From the NCBI GenBank assembly GCA_902803745.1, contig CADCRB010000310.1, positions 1-5,803 on the forward strand: a DNA stretch of 5,803 nt. The letters are read 5' to 3'. Both the position numbers and the translations under genes were made by a program. Positions 1 to 5,716 of the stretch are shown piece by piece. Below the pieces are notes generated by a model. The model had not been told where the DNA came from, did no database searches, and saw nothing but the letters and a program-made list of their open reading frames with translations. Positions within the stretch are counted from its first letter, which is position 1; each line of letters begins with the position of its first letter. Source of the stretch: an uncultured Lachnospiraceae bacterium. GTDB taxonomy: Bacteria; Bacillota; Clostridia; Lachnospirales; Lachnospiraceae.

Positions 1-3
1 GCC

Positions 4-60
4 GGAGGGATAGCAAAGGGAGCTAAGATGGCCGCGGGAGGGATAGCCGAGGGCACTAGA
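4..60 (+). repeat. Degenerate 33-base tandem repeat at the start of the reductase frame
   Basis: GGAGGGATAGC at 4-14 recurs at 37-47, a 33-base period that keeps the reading frame; about 18 of 24 aligned bases match (4-27 against 37-60). In protein terms it reads AGGIAKGAKMA then AGGIAEGTREA, with a third, weaker unit starting SGII. The units are glycine/alanine-rich with charged residues and do not belong to the reductase fold. The first unit begins at the window edge, so more copies may lie upstream. Confidence 0.6.
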
Positions 61-996
61 GAAGCTTCCGGGATCATAAGATCCAATCCCGAGGGAGAAG
101 AAAATGATGGAAGCTCCAAAGCCGGAACAAAAGGCAAAGCTATGGCGAAAACCGGCAGGAAGTTCTTCAGACTCAGGAACGGGGCTCAGATCCCCGCTGT
201 AGGTTTTGGCTCATATCTTGCAACAGAGAAAAACGGAAAGCAGACAATCCTCGATGCTTTCGATGCAGGGTACCGATATATAGATACAGCAAGCTTTTAT
301 GAGAATGAAGCTGAGATAGGAGAGGCAATAAAGGAAAGCGGGATACGCAGAGAAGAGATATTCCTTTGCAGCAAGGTATGGCCTACTATGCTTGGAGCTG
401 ATAAGCTAAGGGAATCATTTGAGGCATCCTGTGATAAGCTTGGGACAAATTATCTAAATATGTTCCTTATACACTGGCCCAAGGTCAGCCAGTCGGATGA
501 GCAATGGGTAGAAAAGCTCAGGGAATCATGGAGAGTGATGGAGGAGCTTTACAAGGCAGGCAGAATAAGAGCGATAGGCCTTTCCAATTTCCTTCCGCAT
601 CACATAAGACCTCTTCTTGAGAGCGCGCGGATCAGACCTATGCTGGATCAGCTTGAGCTGCATGTGGGATATATGCAGGAATTTACCCTTAAATATCTGA
701 AACAGGAAAAGATAATGGCACAGGCCTGGAGTCCTCTCGGAAGAGCCGTGCTGCTTAAAGATGAGCGGGTGGTAAAGCTTGCAGAAAAGTACGGCAGATC
801 AGAAGCGCAGATACTGCTCAGGTTCCTTGTGCAGAGGGGGATACCTGTGATCCCCAAGGCCTCAAGTCCCGAGAGAATGAAAGAGAATCTTGATATTTTT
901 GATTTCGCTCTGACAGATGACGAGATATCCTATCTTTCCTGTGTCACTGAGACAGGCTGGTCGGGAGAGCATCCGGATCTTGAGGAGAAGGGATGA
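28..996 (+). CDS. Aldo/keto reductase (AKR5-like) with N-terminal extension, possibly 5'-partial
   Basis: NAD(P)H-dependent oxidoreductase that reduces aldehydes or ketones in the cytoplasm; the substrate cannot be read from the sequence. Numbered from the ATG at 28, the catalytic tetrad is Asp86 (YIDTA), Tyr91 (FYENE), Lys116 (CSKVW) and His149 (LIHWPK). Further family signatures are GLSNF (184-188), WSPLG (234-238) and the cofactor-phosphate motif IPKASSPERMKEN (275-287, with Lys277, Arg283, Asn287). From Met39 (base 142) the protein is 284 residues, the usual length for the family, so residues 1-38 are extra. The start at 28 has GGAG at 20-23 with a 5-base spacer; the ATG at 142 has only a weak AAGG. 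The frame has no stop back to base 1, so the true start may lie outside the window. The stop TGA is followed after 34 bases by the peptidase gene, suggesting one operon. The family call is firm; the start is uncertain. Confidence 0.9.
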   Translation: MAAGGIAEGTREASGIIRSNPEGEENDGSSKAGTKGKAMAKTGRKFFRLRNGAQIPAVGFGSYLATEKNGKQTILDAFDAGYRYIDTASFYENEAEIGEAIKESGIRREEIFLCSKVWPTMLGADKLRESFEASCDKLGTNYLNMFLIHWPKVSQSDEQWVEKLRESWRVMEELYKAGRIRAIGLSNFLPHHIRPLLESARIRPMLDQLELHVGYMQEFTLKYLKQEKIMAQAWSPLGRAVLLKDERVVKLAEKYGRSEAQILLRFLVQRGIPVIPKASSPERMKENLDIFDFALTDDEISYLSCVTETGWSGEHPDLEEKG

Positions 997-1028
997 ATAA
1001 TAAAGATAGCTTAACCAGAAGGAGCTGA
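993..1028 (+). other. 11-codon micro-ORF (MNNKDSLTRRS) at the reductase-peptidase junction
   Basis: The ATG at 993-995 overlaps the reductase stop (ATGA), is preceded by AGGAG at 983-987 with a 5-base spacer, and ends at TGA 1026-1028, two bases before the peptidase GTG. It lies in a different frame from the peptidase. The peptide matches nothing I know. If translated it would most likely act as a translational coupler that carries ribosomes to the weak GTG start; it may equally be chance. No function is claimed. Confidence 0.3.
1017..1024 (+). promoter_or_regulatory. Ribosome binding site deciding the GTG start of the C11 peptidase
   Basis: AGAAGGAG with a 6-base spacer to GTG at 1031. An in-frame TAG at 1007-1009 rules out a longer protein, and the next in-frame ATG codons (residues 37 and 55) have no comparable site and would remove the positively charged tail before the membrane helix. 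The site lies inside the micro-ORF at 993-1028. Confidence 0.75.
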
Positions 1029-1030
1029 AG

Positions 1031-3508
1031 GTGGAAAACAGACCAAGGGCAAGAGAGAAAAGAGTGACTGAGGGAGGAAAAGGCGTATCGGTGTCCGGAA
1101 GCGGCACCGGTCTGGGGCATGTCGGATCCGGCTCAGCAATGGGAGGAGGCACCTCAGGGGGGCCAAAGCGAGAAGGTGGCTCCGGAGGGAAGATGGGCCT
1201 TATTATTGCGCTTATCGTAATGCTCCTCGGTGGAGGCGGTGCGGGTATCGGCTCAATGCTTGGCGGAGGTGACAATGCACCTTATGAGCAGGATTCATAT
1301 GCTGATCATCAGACTTCCCAGGGCGCTGAGGCGCAGAGTACTGACCAAGGCGCTCAGTCCGGGGGCGGAGCAGACAGCTCGCAGTCTCAGACCGGCTCCT
1401 ACGGTTCATACGGCTCTCTATCCGGTCTTTTCGGCAGCTTAAGTGAGACATCTGCCGGATGGACAAATGAAGCAAATACAGGAAAGCTGGATACTTCTGT
1501 GGATCCTTCTGCAAGGGAGAGATATACAAAAATAAAGGGTGACGGATCGGACACAGTGACGATCATGGTCTATTTGTGCGGTACAGATCTTGAGTCAAAA
1601 AGCGGTATGGCTACAAATGACCTGACCGAGATGACGAAAGCCTCTCTCTCGGATAAAGTCAATGTGATCGTATATACCGGAGGCTGCAAGGGCTGGAAGA
1701 ATAATATAGTCAGCAGCAGGACGAATCAGATATATAAGGTGGAAAACGGCGGCCTGAAATGCCTTGAGAAGGACATGGGCAAGGCTGCCATGACCGATCC
1801 TGCTACTCTCACCGGCTTTATCAAATACTGCGGCAATAATTATCCCGCGGATCGCAACATGCTCATATTCTGGGATCACGGCGGAGGCTCCATATCGGGC
1901 TATGGCTACGACGAGAAGAATCCAAGAAGCGGATCAATGACGCTTTCGGGAATAAATACGGCGTTGAAAAATGCGGGACTGAAATATGACTTCATAGGCT
2001 TCGATGCCTGTCTTATGGCCACTGTTGAAACAGATCTTATGGCCGCATCCTACGCGGACTATATGATAGCCTCGGAGGAGACTGAGCCCGGTGTCGGCTG
2101 GTATTACACTGACTGGCTCACGGCTCTGTCAAAGGATACTTCCATGCCCACGATAGAGATAGGAAAGAATATCGTGGACGATTTTGTGAATGTATGCTCA
2201 AGAAGCTGCAGGGGGCAGAAGACCACTCTTTCCGTGGTTGATCTTGCAGAGCTCTCTCAGACCGTCGGGGATGAATTTAAAGCTTTTTCACAGGGAACCA
2301 CGGAACTGATAAAGAGCGGTGATTACAAGGTAGTTTCTGATGCCAGAAGTCATACACGGGAATTTGCTTCATCGACCAAGATTGACCAGATAGATCTTGT
2401 CAGCTTTGCCAGAGGCCTTGGGACGGAGGAAGGCAGAGCCTTGGCGGATACTCTTCTTTCGTCAGTTAAATACAATAATACTTCATATAATATGACCGAT
2501 TCCTACGGCATATCCGTGTACTTCCCTTACCGAAAGACTTCCTCGGTAAGCAAGGCTATGAGCACATATAAGGATATCGGTCTTGATTCTGATTATTCCG
2601 ACTGTATCAGGGAGTTTGCAAGCCTTGAGCTTTCAGGACAGGGTGCTTCGGGAGGAACCTCATACAGCGGCACGGCCCCGTCTCCGCTCGATGTGCTTCT
2701 CGGAGGGGCAGGCTCTTCATCAGGAGGCAGTTCACTGGAAGGACTTGGACAGCTTACAGATATGATATCCATGCTCTCTGGAATGTCAGGAGCTTCGGAT
2801 ATATTCAGCGGAAGAAGCCTCTCCGATGAGGATACTGCTCAGTATATCCTGGATCACAGCTTTGATGCCGGAGCCTTGAAGTGGCAGACTGCTGAAGACG
2901 GAAGCTGGTTTATTTCACTTCCCGAAGATCAATGGAGCCTTGTTCACAGCGTTGATCTTAATATGTTTTACGATACGGGAAAGGGCTACGCTGATCTGGG
3001 ACTGGATAATCTGTATTCTTTTGATGATAAAGGCCGGCTGATCCCTGATGTTGACGGAACCTGGATATCCATTGATTCACAGCCTGTGGCATATTACCAT
3101 ACCGATACCGTGGATGATGGAGAGAAATATACGATAACCGGATATGTACCTGCTTTGCTCAACGGCCAGCGTGTGAAGCTTATATTGATCTTTGATAATG
3201 ATAATCCTTATGGTTATGTGGCAGGTGCCGATCCTGATTATTCATCAGACGAGACCGATACAGTCTCAAGAGGGCTTATAGAGCTTGAAGACGGGGACAG
3301 GCTCAGATTCCTCTGTGACTTCTATTCCTATGAAGGTGTATTTGATGACAGCCATTATCTGGGAGAGGAAATGACGGTAGATACTTCAAAGCTTGAGATC
3401 AGTAATACGGATATCACGGGCGGAGACGGCATCAAGGCGCTGTATAAGTTTACTGATATTTATAACCAGGCTTATTGGACGGATGTGATAGAATACCCGG
3501 GGAATTGA
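1031..3508 (+). CDS. Membrane-anchored C11 (clostripain-like) cysteine peptidase, 825 aa
   Basis: Cysteine endopeptidase of family C11, clan CD, which cleaves after Arg or Lys; here probably displayed outside the cell. Residues 1-54 are a basic, Gly/Ser-rich tail (RPRAREKRVT near the start, then repeated GSG/GGG). Residues 56-77 are one glycine-rich membrane helix with positive charges before it, so the tail should be cytoplasmic and the rest extracellular. Residues 80-160 are a Ser/Gly/Gln linker. The peptidase domain is about 172-530: the beta strand VTIMVYLCGTDLES (176-189), catalytic His283 in FWDHGGG and catalytic Cys327 in GFDACLM. Asp325, two residues before the Cys, matches the S1-pocket acid of characterised C11 enzymes and predicts basic P1 specificity. 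A second Gly/Ser linker (534-575) leads to a C-terminal region (about 600-825) with WF, GYVPALLNGQ and TDIYNQAYWTD segments that I cannot assign to a domain. No sorting motif is seen at the C-terminus. It probably shares a transcript with the upstream reductase. The family call is firm; substrate and processing are unknown. Confidence 0.93.
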   Translation: MENRPRAREKRVTEGGKGVSVSGSGTGLGHVGSGSAMGGGTSGGPKREGGSGGKMGLIIALIVMLLGGGGAGIGSMLGGGDNAPYEQDSYADHQTSQGAEAQSTDQGAQSGGGADSSQSQTGSYGSYGSLSGLFGSLSETSAGWTNEANTGKLDTSVDPSARERYTKIKGDGSDTVTIMVYLCGTDLESKSGMATNDLTEMTKASLSDKVNVIVYTGGCKGWKNNIVSSRTNQIYKVENGGLKCLEKDMGKAAMTDPATLTGFIKYCGNNYPADRNMLIFWDHGGGSISGYGYDEKNPRSGSMTLSGINTALKNAGLKYDFIGFDACLMATVETDLMAASYADYMIASEETEPGVGWYYTDWLTALSKDTSMPTIEIGKNIVDDFVNVCSRSCRGQKTTLSVVDLAELSQTVGDEFKAFSQGTTELIKSGDYKVVSDARSHTREFASSTKIDQIDLVSFARGLGTEEGRALADTLLSSVKYNNTSYNMTDSYGISVYFPYRKTSSVSKAMSTYKDIGLDSDYSDCIREFASLELSGQGASGGTSYSGTAPSPLDVLLGGAGSSSGGSSLEGLGQLTDMISMLSGMSGASDIFSGRSLSDEDTAQYILDHSFDAGALKWQTAEDGSWFISLPEDQWSLVHSVDLNMFYDTGKGYADLGLDNLYSFDDKGRLIPDVDGTWISIDSQPVAYYHTDTVDDGEKYTITGYVPALLNGQRVKLILIFDNDNPYGYVAGADPDYSSDETDTVSRGLIELEDGDRLRFLCDFYSYEGVFDDSHYLGEEMTVDTSKLEISNTDITGGDGIKALYKFTDIYNQAYWTDVIEYPGN

Positions 3509-3533
3509 GATCTGTCTTAAGTTTTTGATTCCA

Positions 3534-3557
3534 TTGACATATAAACAGCGGTATAAT
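3534..3557 (+). promoter_or_regulatory. Candidate sigma-A promoter for the zinc-ribbon gene (unusual 12-base spacer)
   Basis: TTGACA at 3534-3539 and TATAAT at 3552-3557 are both perfect consensus hexamers but only 12 bases apart instead of about 17. The TATAAT is the stronger anchor, and the start would be near 3564, giving a leader of about 66 bases. If the normal spacing is required, the -10 box may work with a poorer -35 or an activator. No extended -10 TG is present. There is no other good candidate in the 121-base gap. Confidence 0.45.
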
Positions 3558-3617
3558 GTGTTTTTGAACGGTGTGAGAAAGAGTTAAGGTATACGCCGTA
3601 TAAAGTAATATAAGAAT

Positions 3618-3623
3618 GGGGGA
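3618..3623 (+). promoter_or_regulatory. Ribosome binding site of the zinc-ribbon gene
   Basis: GGGGAG lies 6 bases before the ATG at 3630. It supports this start, which places the first CxxC just 8 residues in, with no room lost from the zinc ribbon. Confidence 0.65.
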
Positions 3624-3629
3624 GAAACT

Positions 3630-4928
3630 ATGGCTGATGTAATGAATTTCAAATGTCCATGCTGCGGGGCTGCGCTTAACTTCAGCGGAAAAACAGGTGA
3701 GATGACCTGTGAGTACTGCGGTGCAAGCTTCACGATGGAGCAGGCTAAGGAAGCACAGGAGGCAGAGAAGGTAGATGCTGCGAGCTCCGATATGACCTGG
3801 ACTACCACAGAGCAGCTTATGATCAAGGATGAAAGCGGTCAGATAAAGGGGTATAAATGCCCGTCCTGCGCTGCAGAGATGGTGGCGGATGAGAATACCG
3901 CTGCGACTGAGTGTCCTTATTGCGGAAATCAGGCGATAATTCCGCAGGCCTTTGACGGAATATATAAACCGGAGGTCGTGATCCCGTTTTCCGTGGATAA
4001 GAGTGAGGCAAAGGGTAAGCTGGAGGAGTTCACAAAGGGGAAGAAGCTTCTGCCAAAGTCCTTTACAGAGGGCAACAGGATAGAGGATATCACGGGGCTT
4101 TATGTGCCTTTCTGGCTGTACAGCTGCCATGCCTCGGGTGAGGTTTCCTACGATGGAGTAAAGAGCAAGAAATGGTCCGATGCGAATTATGAATATGAAA
4201 AGAAAGATCATTACAGCATCATGCGAAGCGGCGATATGGATTTCTCGAGGATCCCCGTAAATGCCGCTTCACAGATGGATGATGCGACAATGGATTCCCT
4301 TGAGCCCTTTGATTATGGAAAAGCGGTACCCTTTGATGCAGCGTATTTCAGCGGTTACCTTGCAAACCGCTACGATGTGGAGGAAAAGGACGCTCAGCCA
4401 AAGGCCAACGGAAGGGTCACGCAGACCTTTAAGGAAAAGATAAAAGACACTGTTAAGGGATATACGGAAGTCAGTGAAAAATCTGATGCCATACAGCTTT
4501 CAAATGCCAAGGCCGAGTATGCTATGCTTCCTGTGTGGATGATGACTACGAAATACAATGACGAAAAGTTTACCTTCGGTATCAACGGACAGACCGGAAA
4601 GCTGGTTGGATCACTCCCGATAGACAAAGGATTGTCCAAGAAGTATTTTATCATCTCAACACTTATATCCTTTGTTATTTTACAGGTGCTCCTTGTTCTT
4701 CTCGGACTGGTAACAGCTGTGATAGAGGTAGTTGCGCTGATTATAGCTTTGATAATAGGATTTATTTACCTCTCTTATCTTAAGGGACAGATGAATACAA
4801 TCGCTGTGCAGACCGGAGCTGCGAATTATTTTGTAGACGGCTCGTTTAAGCCCGGGAGTACGGAAGACAGATTCATGTTTACCAAAACCGAAAAGAGAGA
4901 AAAGCCCAAGAAAGAGGGAGACTCCTGA
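3630..4928 (+). CDS. Double zinc-ribbon membrane protein (TFIIB-type zinc ribbon), 432 aa
   Basis: The biochemical role is unknown. Two treble-clef-like zinc ribbons are visible: Cys9/Cys12 with Cys27/Cys30, and Cys77/Cys80 with Cys95/Cys98, each having the CPxC and CxYCG style of the TFIIB/rubredoxin-like class. Between them (about 36-65) is a charged, helix-prone stretch rich in Glu, Ala and Lys. Residues 110-330 form a soluble region containing LYVPFWLY (157-164) and MLPVWMM (299-305), which resemble repeats of one motif and are typical of these Firmicute proteins. Two membrane helices follow at about 339-360 and 362-383, then a tail ending in a Lys/Glu-rich stretch (418-430). There is no signal peptide, so the ribbons should be cytoplasmic. 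Proteins of this type are often misannotated as the PriA helicase because of the ribbons; no helicase motifs are present. The gene follows the peptidase but seems to have its own promoter. It ends in TGA followed by C, with an open frame beyond it. Confidence 0.85.
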   Translation: MADVMNFKCPCCGAALNFSGKTGEMTCEYCGASFTMEQAKEAQEAEKVDAASSDMTWTTTEQLMIKDESGQIKGYKCPSCAAEMVADENTAATECPYCGNQAIIPQAFDGIYKPEVVIPFSVDKSEAKGKLEEFTKGKKLLPKSFTEGNRIEDITGLYVPFWLYSCHASGEVSYDGVKSKKWSDANYEYEKKDHYSIMRSGDMDFSRIPVNAASQMDDATMDSLEPFDYGKAVPFDAAYFSGYLANRYDVEEKDAQPKANGRVTQTFKEKIKDTVKGYTEVSEKSDAIQLSNAKAEYAMLPVWMMTTKYNDEKFTFGINGQTGKLVGSLPIDKGLSKKYFIISTLISFVILQVLLVLLGLVTAVIEVVALIIALIIGFIYLSYLKGQMNTIAVQTGAANYFVDGSFKPGSTEDRFMFTKTEKREKPKKEGDS

Positions 4929-5048
4929 CAGTTTATTTACAGAACAGATAGCCATGATAGGAATATGAGAAGTATCAGAGGCGGTTGCACCGAGGCTTAT
5001 GGAAACACGCTATCAGATGAGAAGGCAGGTATGGCACAGTTGATTTAG
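4929..5048 (+). other. In-frame open extension after the TGA of the zinc-ribbon gene
   Basis: After TGA at 4926-4928 the same frame stays open for 39 codons to TAG at 5046-5048. It includes an internal ATG at 4965, which has no properly spaced ribosome binding site. A stop followed by C (UGA-C) is the context most prone to read-through in bacteria. An open run of this length is expected by chance about one time in six or seven, so this is only a possibility. The alternative is that it is ordinary intergenic DNA between convergent genes. No clear terminator for either gene is visible in this gap. Confidence 0.2.
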
Positions 5049-5058
5049 AAACGGTGTA

Positions 5059-5550
5059 TCAGCTGTTTGACCGTTCTCCTGAGAGGAAATCCGAGGCCTC
5101 CTGTATCGAGCGATACATTCCGTATCCTTTCATGGCTTTTCTTGCTTTTTGGAGCATATGGGGATCCGGCTTATGTCCGGATTCTATTTCTTTGATAAGA
5201 AGATCTATATGATAACGCATTGTCATCACAGTGGAGGCCATGTTACGCATTATATCGATCACATTTTTTTGGTTTTCACTGACGAAATCATACAGATCAT
5301 CCCTGCATATCCTCAGGGCAAGTATATCGGAGTATGCCCTGACGGTATATACCGATGGTTTATCTAAAAGCATTCCGAGCTCGCCAAAGCAGCACTGGGG
5401 TCCGATTATTCTGATAAGGGTCTCCTGCTTTGATCCAAATCCCACATATACTTCTGCATGACCGGAGATGATCTTGAACATATCGGAATTTAATTCTCCC
5501 TCCCTGATAATGATCGTCTCCTCAGGATACTTTATCATCTTTGCGTTCAT
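5059..5550 (-). CDS. Stand-alone cyclic-nucleotide-binding-fold protein, 163 aa
   Basis: Residues 7-85 match the CAP/CRP-type beta-roll: an opening like YPEETIIIREGE (8-19), MFKIISGHAEVYV (24-36) and the pocket segment CFGELGMLLDKPSVYTVRA (54-72). Glu57 is the ribose-contacting acid, but the arginine that binds the cyclic phosphate (Arg82 in E. coli CRP) aligns with Ser66, and the following Ser with Val67, so cAMP or cGMP binding in the usual way is doubtful. Residues 85-123 form a long helix like the CRP dimer helix. The remaining 40 residues (about 124-163) are polar and too short for a winged helix-turn-helix, so it is probably not a DNA-binding regulator; it may be a sensor or partner subunit. 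The ATG at 5548-5550 is preceded by AGGAGG (5567-5562) with an 11-base spacer, a little long. It runs convergent to the zinc-ribbon gene and divergent from the tRNA. Confidence 0.82.
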   Translation of the reverse strand: MNAKMIKYPEETIIIREGELNSDMFKIISGHAEVYVGFGSKQETLIRIIGPQCCFGELGMLLDKPSVYTVRAYSDILALRICRDDLYDFVSENQKNVIDIMRNMASTVMTMRYHIDLLIKEIESGHKPDPHMLQKARKAMKGYGMYRSIQEASDFLSGERSNS

Positions 5551-5561
5551 ATAATGCTGAC

Positions 5562-5567
5562 CCTCCT
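5562..5567 (-). promoter_or_regulatory. Ribosome binding site of the cyclic-nucleotide-fold gene
   Basis: A perfect AGGAGG on the - strand, 11 bases before the ATG at 5550. The spacing is longer than the usual 5-9, but no other in-frame ATG, GTG or TTG start fits better and the fold begins directly after this Met. Confidence 0.6.
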
Positions 5568-5589
5568 GTGTAAGCCGGGACGCCTCTGC

Positions 5590-5607
5590 GCACCTTGCAG
5601 CACCTTG
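5590..5607 (-). repeat. Two direct copies of CAAGGTGC, 10 bases apart, in the leader
   Basis: On the + strand GCACCTTG occurs at 5590-5597 and again at 5600-5607. The 10-base period is one helical turn, which suits a protein-binding site, but the position inside the presumed leader of the cyclic-nucleotide-fold gene would also suit an RNA element. No known motif is recognised. Confidence 0.4.
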
Positions 5608-5610
5608 TCC

Positions 5611-5627
5611 GGTACGATTATTGTACC
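5611..5627. promoter_or_regulatory. Operator-like dyad GGTAC-N7-GTACC over the - strand promoter
   Basis: GGTAC (5611-5615) and GTACC (5623-5627) are perfect inverted 5-base arms with a 7-base AT-rich centre. The dyad covers the candidate -10 box at 5625-5620 on the - strand, a position where a bound repressor would block transcription of the cyclic-nucleotide-fold gene. The binding protein is unknown; the neighbouring gene has no DNA-binding domain. Confidence 0.35.
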
Positions 5628-5628
5628 A
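5620..5628 (-). promoter_or_regulatory. Candidate extended -10 promoter of the cyclic-nucleotide-fold gene
   Basis: Reading the - strand, TGGTACAAT gives an extended -10 (TG, one base, TACAAT). The only -35-like hexamer, TTGCAA (5651-5646), is 20 bases away, so the extended motif would carry the promoter. Transcription would begin near 5613, leaving a leader of about 62 bases. Confidence 0.4.
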
Positions 5629-5645
5629 TGCAGGTCAAGTGATGC

Positions 5646-5674
5646 TTGCAATATATCTGATGATTTAGTATAAT
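5646..5674 (+). promoter_or_regulatory. Sigma-A promoter of the tRNA-Trp
   Basis: TTGCAA (5646-5651), a 17-base spacer and a perfect TATAAT (5669-5674). Transcription should start near 5681, giving a 5' leader of about 36 bases to be removed by RNase P. The bases just after the -10 box (CTCTCC) are C-rich, as in many growth-rate-controlled stable RNA promoters; that regulatory reading is an inference. Confidence 0.7.
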
Positions 5675-5716
5675 CTCTCCGTTGTGCTGAATAGTCTCGG
5701 CGCGACGCAGAAGTAT

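Noticed and set aside
862..1275. Proline-rich open frame on the - strand, opposite the start of the C11 peptidase
   Set aside because: It is the mirror of glycine codons (GGN read as NCC, Pro) in the Gly-rich tail; it has no domain and no good ribosome binding site.
3450..4211. 253-codon open frame on the - strand opposite the zinc-ribbon gene
   Set aside because: The + strand gene has clear paired CxxC motifs, a good ribosome binding site and membrane helices; the antisense product has no recognisable domain and overlaps the promoter region.
3630..4928. Annotation of the zinc-ribbon protein as primosomal helicase PriA
   Set aside because: Only the zinc-ribbon resemblance supports it; no Walker A or B or other helicase motifs are present, and the protein has two membrane helices.
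4982..4992. Small hairpin CGGT-TGC-ACCG in the convergent gap
   Set aside because: Four pairs and no following T-run; too weak to call a terminator.
4965..5048. 27-codon ORF in the convergent gap as an independent small gene
   Set aside because: The nearest purine tract (AGGA at 4959-4962) is only 2 bases from the ATG, too close to be a ribosome binding site; the frame is better described as the continuation after the zinc-ribbon stop.
5050..5075. Hairpin AACGGT/ACCGTT across the stop of the cyclic-nucleotide-fold gene as a terminator
   Set aside because: Only 6 pairs, a 14-base loop, and no T-run on either strand beyond a TTT; not convincing as an intrinsic terminator.
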